From positions 1-6,654 of the forward strand of contig CALPOS020000117.1 of assembly GCA_943325255.2 (NCBI GenBank): a stretch of 6,654 nt of DNA, in the 5' to 3' direction. A model generated the notes under the pieces. That model was not told where the DNA came from. It saw nothing but the letters and a program-made list of their open reading frames with translations, and searched no databases. The stretch's first letter is position 1. Every line of letters begins with the position of its first letter. Positions 1 through 5,623 of the stretch are shown here, in pieces. A program made the position numbers and the translations under genes. Origin of the DNA: Sphingobacterium thalpophilum (GTDB lineage: Bacteria > Bacteroidota > Bacteroidia > Flavobacteriales > Flavobacteriaceae).

Positions 1-28
1 AAAGGTACTTGCGAAAACTGAAGCCATA

Positions 29-97
29 GCCCCGATAGCAGGGGAAATCCTTTTGCTTTTTCTTTAAAAAGCAAAAGATTGTACCGGATAGCGGGAC
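29..97 (+). ncRNA. Structured flavobacterial intergenic element (Flavo-1-like, tentative)
   Basis: This noncoding segment lies just past the 3' end of the secreted-protein gene. Positions 50-61 (CTTTTGCTTTTT) pair perfectly with 66-77 around the four-base loop CTTT, giving a 12-bp stem. CCCG at 31-34 can pair with CGGG at 92-95, and ATCC at 47-50 can pair with GGAT at 86-89 (sharing base 50 with the hairpin), so the hairpin would sit inside a closed outer helix. The two flanks resemble each other (CCCGATAGCAGGG and CCGGATAGCGGGA), so local alternative hairpins are possible. From memory, sequences of the pattern AGCCCCGAT, then ATCCTTTT, hairpin, AAAAGAT and AGCGGGAC recur between genes in many Flavobacterium genomes, and this may be the Rfam Flavo-1 motif. 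The family assignment is recall, not a search. Strand is chosen by that remembered orientation. No open frame covers it. Confidence 0.45.
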
Positions 98-99
98 CC

Positions 100-138
100 G
101 AGCTCCTAAAAGAGCGAACAGGCGAAGCAAAGAGCTCC
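100..138. repeat. Paired GAGCTCC repeat beside the structured element
   Basis: The heptamer GAGCTCC occurs at 100-106 and again at 132-138. Its GAGCTC core is self-complementary, so the two copies can also pair as a 6-bp stem enclosing 26 bases. A smaller hairpin, GCTC (102-105) with GAGC (112-115), competes with it. The segment directly abuts the structured element and may be its variable 3' part. It is followed by a 9-base A tract (142-150) next to the stop codon of the minus-strand gene. On the minus strand the T tract precedes rather than follows the stem, so this is not a canonical intrinsic terminator for that gene. Confidence 0.35.
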
Positions 139-150
139 GAGAAAAAAAAA

Positions 151-2478
151 CTAATATTTAACGACTTTGAAAATTTTGGTACTATCATTCGAAATCGCTT
201 TGACAAGATAAGTGCCGCTACTCAAATGAGATAGATTAATTTGAAAGTCTTTTGCTCTGTGGTTGGTATCAAAAACTTGTTGTCCTAAAATATTGAATAT
301 TTGGATACTTTCTATCGATTGAGAAAAACTCAAATTCAAGACATCGTTGAATGGGTTTGGATAATATTTTACAGTATCTGATTCGAAATCAACGGCAGAA
401 AGCAAATCACAATTTACAGTTGTTGTCGAATAACAAAGATTGCCAACAGGTTGAACGGTAAAAGTTACCGATTGTCCTGGAGTAACTCCAAAAATTTGAT
501 AATTTGAAACTATGGTATTACCTGTAATTGTTGGTCCGCCGTCGATAGAATAGGAAAAATTAAAACTGGTTTGACCAATATTATTCCAATCGAAGGCAAA
601 AGAATTTGGCGTTGAATTTGCGAGGTCACAAAATAGCGTTACCGCCTGACCAAGTTGTTCGTTAATACCTATGGTTGCTATGCTACTATCATCTAGGCAA
701 GGCGCAACACCACTTATAGTATAAGAAAACGTACTTGTCGTTGCACCAATAGCAGGAATATAAGTTGCTGCTAGCGAATCAAAAGTACCCCCAGATCCAG
801 AAGTTCTTGTCCATGTTCCTCCGACTTGTTCTCCCGTAATCAGCGAATATAAATCGATGATAAAAGCGCTATCATCGGATACCGAAATACAGCCATCGAT
901 ACCCGCATCTGGTTGTGGATTAATACTAATAGTCGCTATACTAAAATCATCAACACAAGGTAAAACTCCGATGATTCGATACTCAAAAACACTTGTACTC
1001 ACTCCAGATGCTGGTGTATAGGTTCCGGCAATCGCATCAAATATTCCTCCTGAACCTGTTACTCTTGTCCACGTTCCGCCTGGTTGTTCACCTGTAATTA
1101 AGGAAAACAAGTCAATTGTTGCAACATTACTGTCACAAATAGTTGTTGAACCGTCTGTTCCAGCATCGGGTTGTTGATTTACGTTTATAGTCGCAATACT
1201 TGTATCATCAACACAAGGCGCAACTCCAGCGATTCTATACTCAAAAACACTATTCGTTGCTCCAGGTGCTGGTATATAGGTTCCAGCAATTGCATTGAAT
1301 ATTCCTCCTGAACCTGATAGTCTTGTCCACGTTCCGCCTGCTTGTTCATCTGTAATTAAGGAGAATAAATCAATAGTTGCAAAACTACTATCGCAAATCG
1401 TTGTGGAACCATCAATTCCGGCATTGGGTTGTAGATTGATATTGATAGTAGCGATACTTGTATCATTTGGACATGGATTTGAACCTAAAACAGTATATGT
1501 AAAGGTGCTCGTAGTTGCCTCGATATTTGGTGTAAATACTCCAGCGGTAGAATTAAAAGTTCCCCCTGTGCCGCTAGTTCTGGTCCAAACGCCTCCTAAA
1601 TCTTCACCAGTAATCAATGAAAATAAATTGATTGATGTCGTTGTTGTCGTATCTGTTTCACAAATAGTAATGCCTCCGTCAGTTCCCGCATTAGGACATG
1701 GACTCGCAGAACAACTCGCACTACCCACTTGATAGCAGTTTCCTACGGTGCCTGATGGCGAAACATAGAGTACGATTTGATCGTTTGGCGCTAAGCTACT
1801 TAGGGTGTATGTAAAAGTTGCACTTGGACCTACGAAAACCAAAGCACCACCATTTACTGTATAATAAATCGTATAACTCAAAGAACCAATAACTGGGTTC
1901 CAGTTAAATGTTACACTAGTCGGAGTCGAAAGTCCACAGGTAATTGTTGGCGAAAGTAATGGATTGATGGTTATTGGAATTGTAGTTGTACATCCTCCTA
2001 AGTTTCTGTAAAGAATATTAGCAACGCCAGCGGAAACTCCGGTGACAAGTCCTGTATTATCGACAGTTGCTATGCTTGGATTGAGAGACTCCCAGGGTGA
2101 ACTTGGATTAGGAAATAATGAACCCTCAAGTTGAAGGATTCCTCCTTCACAGGTTGAAGTTCCGTTCGGAGCTGTTATAGTCGGAAAATTGCTAACATAT
2201 ACATTTTCGCTATACACATTTCCCAAACTATCGGTATATGAAATTGTTGTTGCTCCAAAACTTACAGCAGTGACCAAACCTGTAGAACTGATTGTAGCCA
2301 CCGCCGGATTTAATGAAAACCACGGAGTAGTTGCTGTAATTGTCGCTGGAGGCAATGATGCAGACAATTGTGTTGTATTAGGACCAGGTAAGCAAATACT
2401 AAAATTACCTGTAATTACATTGGCATTTACAGAACCAACAATCAAAATAGTAGCTAAAACGAAGTATAATTTTCTCAT
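151..2478 (-). CDS. Secreted multidomain surface protein with T9SS type A C-terminal sorting domain
   Basis: The 775-residue product is built like a large exported Bacteroidota surface protein. Residues 1-19 form a signal peptide (MRKLYFVLATILIVGSVNA). Two Big_2-like Ig modules follow at about 35-95 and 112-172, sharing the pattern SLNPxxATxxxTGLVTxVSxG. A fibronectin-III-like module spans about 176-256. Four tandem repeats cover 262-608, each opening P(N/D)AGxDG, with a core resembling LFSLITGEQxGGTWTR and an ending near SIATIxIN. A second module at about 612-690 matches the first fibronectin-like one (TPxSxxFxWN, then GG, CY and C). The last 70 or so residues are a type A T9SS sorting domain: YYPNPF at 705-710, IFNILGQQVF at 727-736, LSSGTYLVK at 752-760 and a basic end, KVVKY. 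Such domains direct export across the outer membrane by PorU-type sortases, followed by attachment to the surface or release. No enzymatic domain is visible, so an adhesive or structural role is only an inference. The start is the first ATG, immediately followed by the signal peptide; no Shine-Dalgarno precedes it. Secretion route is well supported; function is unknown. Confidence 0.93.
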   Translation of the reverse strand: MRKLYFVLATILIVGSVNANVITGNFSICLPGPNTTQLSASLPPATITATTPWFSLNPAVATISSTGLVTAVSFGATTISYTDSLGNVYSENVYVSNFPTITAPNGTSTCEGGILQLEGSLFPNPSSPWESLNPSIATVDNTGLVTGVSAGVANILYRNLGGCTTTIPITINPLLSPTITCGLSTPTSVTFNWNPVIGSLSYTIYYTVNGGALVFVGPSATFTYTLSSLAPNDQIVLYVSPSGTVGNCYQVGSASCSASPCPNAGTDGGITICETDTTTTTSINLFSLITGEDLGGVWTRTSGTGGTFNSTAGVFTPNIEATTSTFTYTVLGSNPCPNDTSIATININLQPNAGIDGSTTICDSSFATIDLFSLITDEQAGGTWTRLSGSGGIFNAIAGTYIPAPGATNSVFEYRIAGVAPCVDDTSIATINVNQQPDAGTDGSTTICDSNVATIDLFSLITGEQPGGTWTRVTGSGGIFDAIAGTYTPASGVSTSVFEYRIIGVLPCVDDFSIATISINPQPDAGIDGCISVSDDSAFIIDLYSLITGEQVGGTWTRTSGSGGTFDSLAATYIPAIGATTSTFSYTISGVAPCLDDSSIATIGINEQLGQAVTLFCDLANSTPNSFAFDWNNIGQTSFNFSYSIDGGPTITGNTIVSNYQIFGVTPGQSVTFTVQPVGNLCYSTTTVNCDLLSAVDFESDTVKYYPNPFNDVLNLSFSQSIESIQIFNILGQQVFDTNHRAKDFQINLSHLSSGTYLVKAISNDSTKIFKVVKY
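655..1695 (-). repeat. Four in-frame tandem repeats of about 258 bp
   Basis: This region encodes residues 262-608 of the secreted protein. Units, in gene order, are 1695-1429 (89 residues), 1428-1171, 1170-913 and 912-655 (86 residues each). Units 2 and 3 are close at DNA level: a hand alignment of about 100 bases (1021-1123 against 1279-1381) shows about 12 mismatches. Units 1 and 4 are more diverged. Units 1-3 have two cysteines, one in the TIC(D/E) segment at unit position 12 and one in a late PC pair. In unit 4 the first cysteine sits at unit position 8 (DGCIS) instead of 12. Unit length is a multiple of three, so gain or loss of a unit keeps the frame. The fold is probably a beta-sandwich; the family name is not known to me. 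Confidence 0.9.
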
Positions 2479-2527
2479 AAAAAAAGTTTGTTACCACGCA
2501 AAAGTACTTTTTTTACGGTAACAAACT
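2479..2527 (-). terminator. Intrinsic terminator of the DUF4294 gene, overlapping the next gene's leader
   Basis: Positions 2485-2495 (AGTTTGTTACC) and 2517-2527 (GGTAACAAACT) form a perfect 11-bp inverted repeat with a 21-base loop. Read on the minus strand, the stem runs straight into a tract of seven T (2485-2479). This is the arrangement of a rho-independent terminator, 20 bp past the DUF4294 stop codon. Read on the plus strand, no T tract follows the stem. The tract ends directly at the ATG of the secreted-protein gene, so the terminator occupies that gene's whole upstream region. The stem is AT-rich, so efficiency may be moderate. Confidence 0.65.
2499..2525 (-). promoter_or_regulatory. 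Probable promoter of the secreted-protein gene, inside the terminator loop
   Basis: The minus strand reads TACTTTTG at 2506-2499, an exact match to the Bacteroidota -7 consensus TAnnTTTG. A TTTG at 2525-2522 could be the -33 box, but the spacer is 15 bases rather than the usual 17-19. Transcription would start near 2492, giving a leader of only about 13 bases. The -7 box overlaps the palindrome AAAAGTACTTTT (2500-2511). The -33 candidate lies in one arm of the terminator stem. The short spacer lowers confidence. Confidence 0.45.
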
Positions 2528-2546
2528 CATTTCAAATAAAATAAAT

Positions 2547-3221
2547 TTATTTATTGATTTCCTTTGCCTTGGCTTCCCAGAAATCTGACAATTCATCATA
2601 ATCTATTGGAGTCGCTGCTTCTTGTGGAACTAGTCGGCCGCTATTGAAAGCACGGTATAAAATCGATTCTATTAGAAAATCTTCATTGACTTCATAGGGT
2701 GCATACTTCGCTTTGAGTCGAATATCAAAAACCCGTGCTGTCGCATTCGACCAAAAGGCCTTCCAGCCACTTTTGTAATCTTTGATTAATTCGTAAGACG
2801 TAAAACCTGTTTGGCGTGCAATCAACTTAACTAGAATTTGTCCTTGCTTGCGAGAAAGCTTTTTCAATTTGGGAGAAAACTCCTTCTCCATATAATCCTC
2901 GACAATTTTGAAGTATTTCCGTTTTTCTTTTTCAGTTTTTAAAGCCTCCATATTTTGATTCAAAATCTTAAGACGCTCTGCACCCACTCTTGCATAGGGA
3001 TACACTTTATAAACTCTGTTACGAAGTAAAAGAAATTGTTTTTTAGTCTCGGGATCCATATTATCTCTGTAAACCGTAATTTCATGCAACTGAATCGGTT
3101 CAGAAAGCGTATCGGTATCTTTTACTTGATACCCCATTTTAGTAGTATCTTGCTCTATAATCTGTGCATGGCCATGCATTGCTAAAAATAAAGCGATAAA
3201 AAAGAATGGATTGAACTTCAT
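2547..3221 (-). CDS. DUF4294 domain-containing exported protein
   Basis: This is a 224-residue protein of the DUF4294 family, which I know from Bacteroidota and whose function is unknown. Residues 1-19 look like a signal peptide (MKFNPFFFIALFLAMHGHA, cleavage before Q20), so the mature protein is probably periplasmic or envelope-associated. The conserved region runs from about residue 55 to 190 and is rich in Lys, Arg and aromatic residues. It includes YPYARVGAERL (74-84), SRKQGQILVKLIARQTG (123-139) and KSGWKAFWSNATARVFD (150-166). The frame can be extended seven codons upstream to a TTG at 3242. I chose the ATG at 3221 because the signal peptide starts cleanly there and because the TTG lies inside a -7 promoter box. 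The gene is divergent from the M42 peptidase gene (81 bp apart) and ends 68 bp before the start of the secreted-protein gene, with a terminator between them. Family assignment is from recalled motifs. Confidence 0.9.
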   Translation of the reverse strand: MKFNPFFFIALFLAMHGHAQIIEQDTTKMGYQVKDTDTLSEPIQLHEITVYRDNMDPETKKQFLLLRNRVYKVYPYARVGAERLKILNQNMEALKTEKEKRKYFKIVEDYMEKEFSPKLKKLSRKQGQILVKLIARQTGFTSYELIKDYKSGWKAFWSNATARVFDIRLKAKYAPYEVNEDFLIESILYRAFNSGRLVPQEAATPIDYDELSDFWEAKAKEINK

Positions 3222-3239
3222 AAGTGAAATTTTATGTGT

Positions 3240-3247
3240 CAAAATTA
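3240..3247 (-). promoter_or_regulatory. -7 box candidate for the DUF4294 gene
   Basis: The minus strand reads TAATTTTG, matching the Bacteroidota -7 consensus TAnnTTTG. Transcription would begin near 3234, leaving a leader of about 12 bases before the ATG at 3221. TTG trinucleotides upstream are spaced about 13 or 25 bases away, so no good -33 box is seen. The site contains the alternative TTG start codon at 3240-3242, which would then not be transcribed. Confidence 0.4.
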
Positions 3248-3302
3248 TACATTAAACTCACAACTGTAATGCCAAATTTATAAATTAGCCGAAAAAACAA
3301 CG

Positions 3303-4391
3303 ATGAGTACAAAATCAATACTGAAAAAATCTTCTCTAACCTTTTTAGAAAACTATTTGAACAACGCCTCTCCTACCGGTTTCGAAGCGGGAGGCCAAAA
3401 AATATGGATGGATTATATAAAGCCATTCGTAGATACTTTCATTACAGATACCTACGGAACAGCAGTTGGTGTAATAAATCCAGACGCAAAATATAAAGTA
3501 GTCATCGAAGGACACGCTGATGAAATTTCGTGGTATGTCAATTATATTACCGATGATGGACTCATATACGTTATTCGTAATGGCGGTTCTGATCATCAAA
3601 TTGCGCCGTCCAAACGCGTGAACATCCATACCAAAAAAGGTATTGTAAAGGGTGTTTTCGGCTGGCCTGCGATTCATACAAGAAATCGTGGAAAAGAAGA
3701 ACCAGCACGATTAGACAATATCTTTATTGATATCGGCTGCGCGACGAAAGTAGAAGTTGATGAATTAGGCGTTCATGTGGGCTGTGTTATCACCTACCCT
3801 GACGAATTTATGATTCTAAACGAAAACAAATTTGTTTGCCGTGCCATAGACAATCGCATGGGCGGATTTATGATCGCTGAAGTGGCTCGGTTACTACACG
3901 AAAACAAGAAAAAATTACCATTTGGTTTATACATTACCAATTCTGTTCAAGAAGAAGTAGGTCTTCGAGGTGCCGAAATGATTACCAAGACCATCAATCC
4001 AAATGTTGCGATTGTAACGGATGTTTGTCACGATTCAACTACGCCAATGATTGACAAGAAAATCGAAGGCGAAACCAAAATCGGAAAAGGTCCCGTAATT
4101 ACTTACGCGCCTGCAGTGCAAAACAATCTTCGAGAATTAATTCTAAAAACGGCCGAAGACAACAAGATTCCATTCCAACGATTGGCGTCTTCCAGAGTAA
4201 CCGGCACCGATACCGATGCTTTTGCTTATAGTAACGGCGGGGTGGCTTCGGCTTTAATTTCGTTGCCATTGCGCTATATGCACACCACGGTCGAAATGGT
4301 CCATAAAGAAGATGTCGAAAACGTCATCAAACTAATTTATGAAACCATCTTAAAACTAGAAAACGAAGAAACTTTTTCTTATTTCAAATAA
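3303..4391 (+). CDS. M42 family metallopeptidase (cytosolic aminopeptidase of the TET/glutamyl aminopeptidase group)
   Basis: The 362-residue protein matches the M42 family, cocatalytic di-metal aminopeptidases that assemble into large, usually dodecameric, particles and degrade peptides left by the proteasome or other proteases. All expected active-site residues are visible: H71 in GHADE, with D73; the bridging D183 in RAIDNRMGG; the general base E217 and ligand E218 in QEEVGLRG; D240 in VTDVCHD; and H327 in YMHTTVEMV. The early SPTGFE motif (23-28) is also typical. Length is normal for the family, and there is no signal peptide, so it acts in the cytoplasm. Substrate preference cannot be read from the sequence. 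The ATG at 3303 gives the expected N-terminus; it follows AAAAAACAACG with no Shine-Dalgarno. TAAATTAG at 3281-3288 is a weak -7 candidate (one mismatch, no -33 box). The gene is divergent from DUF4294, convergent with purC, and apparently monocistronic. Confidence 0.95.
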   Translation: MSTKSILKKSSLTFLENYLNNASPTGFEAGGQKIWMDYIKPFVDTFITDTYGTAVGVINPDAKYKVVIEGHADEISWYVNYITDDGLIYVIRNGGSDHQIAPSKRVNIHTKKGIVKGVFGWPAIHTRNRGKEEPARLDNIFIDIGCATKVEVDELGVHVGCVITYPDEFMILNENKFVCRAIDNRMGGFMIAEVARLLHENKKKLPFGLYITNSVQEEVGLRGAEMITKTINPNVAIVTDVCHDSTTPMIDKKIEGETKIGKGPVITYAPAVQNNLRELILKTAEDNKIPFQRLASSRVTGTDTDAFAYSNGGVASALISLPLRYMHTTVEMVHKEDVENVIKLIYETILKLENEETFSYFK

Positions 4392-4448
4392 ATTACAGCA
4401 TTTTGTCTTAATAATTTTAGGAATTTATTTGATGTATGTGAAAATTAG

Positions 4449-4494
4449 CTGAACCACTACTGAATTTGACCAGTATTGGTTTAGTAATATTTTC
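4449..4494 (+). terminator. Terminator-like hairpin downstream of the M42 peptidase gene
   Basis: Positions 4449-4462 (CTGAACCACTACTG) pair with 4471-4484 (CAGTATTGGTTTAG) across an 8-base loop. The 14-position stem has one C/U mismatch and one G-U wobble. On the plus strand it is followed by TAATATTTT, a T-rich but interrupted tract. It lies 57 bp past the M42 stop codon and should end that transcript before it enters the purC terminator. The imperfect T tract makes this less certain than a textbook case. Confidence 0.5.
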
Positions 4495-4502
4495 TCAAGG
4501 TT

Positions 4503-4533
4503 AAAAACCGCAAATCAAATTGAAATGCGGTTT
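4503..4533 (-). terminator. Intrinsic terminator of purC
   Basis: Positions 4505-4512 (AAACCGCA) and 4526-4533 (TGCGGTTT) form an 8-bp stem with a G+C-rich core and a 13-base loop. On the minus strand the stem runs into TTTTT (4507-4503), three of which are within the stem. It starts 30 bp after the purC stop codon. On the plus strand no T tract follows, so it should act mainly on purC transcripts. Confidence 0.6.
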
Positions 4534-4563
4534 CATAATGAAGTCGTTTATAATTTTTTGAAA

Positions 4564-5514
4564 CTAGGTTATTTTGAAGTAGTCCAAAACATTGTTTTCT
4601 ATTCTCTTTTGAATATTTGTAACATCTGCTTTTACAAATGGCTCACCTAGTATATTTTCATAGAGTTCAATATATCTGTCTGAAACAGATGCAATATAAG
4701 TATCCGTCATTTCTGGAATTTTCTGTCCTTCTTTTCCCTGAAATCCATTTTCAATCAACCAACGTCGCACAAATTCCTTTGACAGTTGTTTTTGATCTTC
4801 TCCTCTATCCTGCCGGTCTTGATAACCATCTTTATAAAAATAACGAGAAGAATCAGGCGTGTGGATTTCGTCAATCAACACAATTTCACCCGATTTCGTT
4901 TTACCAAATTCATATTTCGTATCCACCAAGATTAAGCCACGACTGGCGGCAATTTCAGTTCCACGCTGATACAAAGCTCTGGTGTATTTTTCTAAAACGA
5001 CATAATCTTCTTCCGAAACAATCCCTCTTGAAAGTATAGCTTCCCTCGAAATGTCTTCGTCGTGTTCTCCATTAGCTGCTTTTGTCGTTGGAGTAATTAT
5101 GGGATTGGGCAATCGATCATTTTCTTTCAGTCCATCGGGCATCGAAACACCACACAACATTCTTTTCCCAGCAGCATATTCGCGAGCGGCATGACCCGAT
5201 AAATAACCCCGAATGACAATTTCTACTTTAAACGGATCACACAAATAACCCACGGCAACATTGGGATCTGGTGTAGCAATCAGCCAATTAGGGACGATGT
5301 CTTTGGTCAAATCCATAAACTTGGTTGCGATTTGATTCAAAATCTGTCCTTTATAGGGAATTTCTTTTGGCAAGACCACATCAAAGGCTGAAAGCCGATC
5401 GGTAGCAATCATCACCAAGTATTCGTTATTGATATTATAAACTTCCCGAACTTTACCTCTATAAACAGATTTTTGATTGGGAAAATTGAATTGGGTTGTT
5501 GAGATGGTATTCAT
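4564..5514 (-). CDS. purC: Phosphoribosylaminoimidazole-succinocarboxamide synthase (SAICAR synthetase)
   Basis: PurC joins CAIR and aspartate with ATP to form SAICAR in de novo purine (IMP) synthesis, in the cytoplasm. The 316-residue protein is the longer form found in Bacteroidota and yeast; the Escherichia coli enzyme has 237 residues. Visible family motifs are YRGKVREVYN at 18-27 (nucleotide-binding strand), IATDRLSAFDVVLP at 36-49, EIPYKGQILNQ at 51-61, FKVEIVIRGYLSGHAAREY at 95-113, LPNPIITPTTKA at 135-146, HDEDIS at 151-156, LILVDTKYEFG at 194-204 (the second SAICAR synthetase signature) and LIDEIHTPDSSRYF at 213-226. The frame is complete and uninterrupted. The ATG at 5514 follows an A tract with no Shine-Dalgarno. 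No other purine gene is present, so purC stands alone here, with its own strong promoter match and terminator. It is divergent from the membrane-anchored propeller gene, with 109 bp between their starts. Confidence 0.97.
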   Translation of the reverse strand: MNTISTTQFNFPNQKSVYRGKVREVYNINNEYLVMIATDRLSAFDVVLPKEIPYKGQILNQIATKFMDLTKDIVPNWLIATPDPNVAVGYLCDPFKVEIVIRGYLSGHAAREYAAGKRMLCGVSMPDGLKENDRLPNPIITPTTKAANGEHDEDISREAILSRGIVSEEDYVVLEKYTRALYQRGTEIAASRGLILVDTKYEFGKTKSGEIVLIDEIHTPDSSRYFYKDGYQDRQDRGEDQKQLSKEFVRRWLIENGFQGKEGQKIPEMTDTYIASVSDRYIELYENILGEPFVKADVTNIQKRIENNVLDYFKIT

Positions 5515-5527
5515 TTTTTTTGTATCG

Positions 5528-5549
5528 TTGTAGTTTAATAGTACTACAA
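5528..5549. promoter_or_regulatory. Inverted repeat at the purC transcription start region
   Basis: TTGTAGT (5528-5534) and ACTACAA (5543-5549) form a perfect 7-bp inverted repeat with an 8-base spacer. The right arm overlaps the purC -7 box, and the left arm covers the beginning of the likely transcript. This placement would suit an operator for a dimeric repressor, or a small hairpin in the leader. No known purine regulator site is recognised, and a 7-bp repeat in AT-rich DNA can occur by chance. Confidence 0.25.
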
Positions 5550-5576
5550 ATATAAATAATAAAGAACGGAAGTCAA
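5547..5576 (-). promoter_or_regulatory. purC promoter
   Basis: The minus strand reads TTG at 5576-5574, then 19 bases, then TATATTTG at 5554-5547. This fits the Bacteroidota housekeeping promoter pattern, TTG at about -33 and TAnnTTTG at about -7 with a 17-19-base spacer. It is the only promoter in the window where both boxes and the spacing fit. Transcription should begin near 5540, leaving a leader of about 25 bases before the ATG at 5514. Confidence 0.7.
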
Positions 5577-5623
5577 TAAATCAAATAGCCTAGTAAACTA
5601 TTAGTGCCAAAAAACTAACTACA

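Noticed and set aside
1..150. End of another gene entering from the left edge
   Set aside because: No open frame with recognisable protein sequence enters here. Hairpins and repeated heptamers account for most of the segment.
655..1695. Regularly spaced repeats considered as a CRISPR array
   Set aside because: The units are about 258 bp, contiguous, diverged and coding in frame, with no short identical repeats separated by unique spacers.
1295..1732. Long plus-strand open frame opposite the tandem repeats
   Set aside because: It lies entirely antisense to the repeat units of the secreted protein, and its translation is a low-complexity Val/Pro-rich shadow that repeats with them. A repeat length divisible by three keeps such a shadow frame open. 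It has no promoter or recognisable domain.
2189..2521. Plus-strand open frame across the secreted gene's 5' end
   Set aside because: It is antisense to the signal peptide and first Big_2-like module and runs through the terminator hairpin. No family resemblance is seen.
3345..3677. Minus-strand open frame inside the M42 peptidase gene
   Set aside because: It overlaps the well-supported metal-site coding region and has no domain or promoter.
4638..5039. Plus-strand open frame opposite purC
   Set aside because: purC is certain from its motifs. The antisense translation shows no recognisable features.
5531..5600. TAGTTTA (5531-5537) and TAAACTA (5594-5600) as a long-range inverted repeat between divergent genes
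   Set aside because: Seven bases of AT-rich sequence with a 56-bp spacer are readily explained by chance, and no second copy or match to a known site was found.
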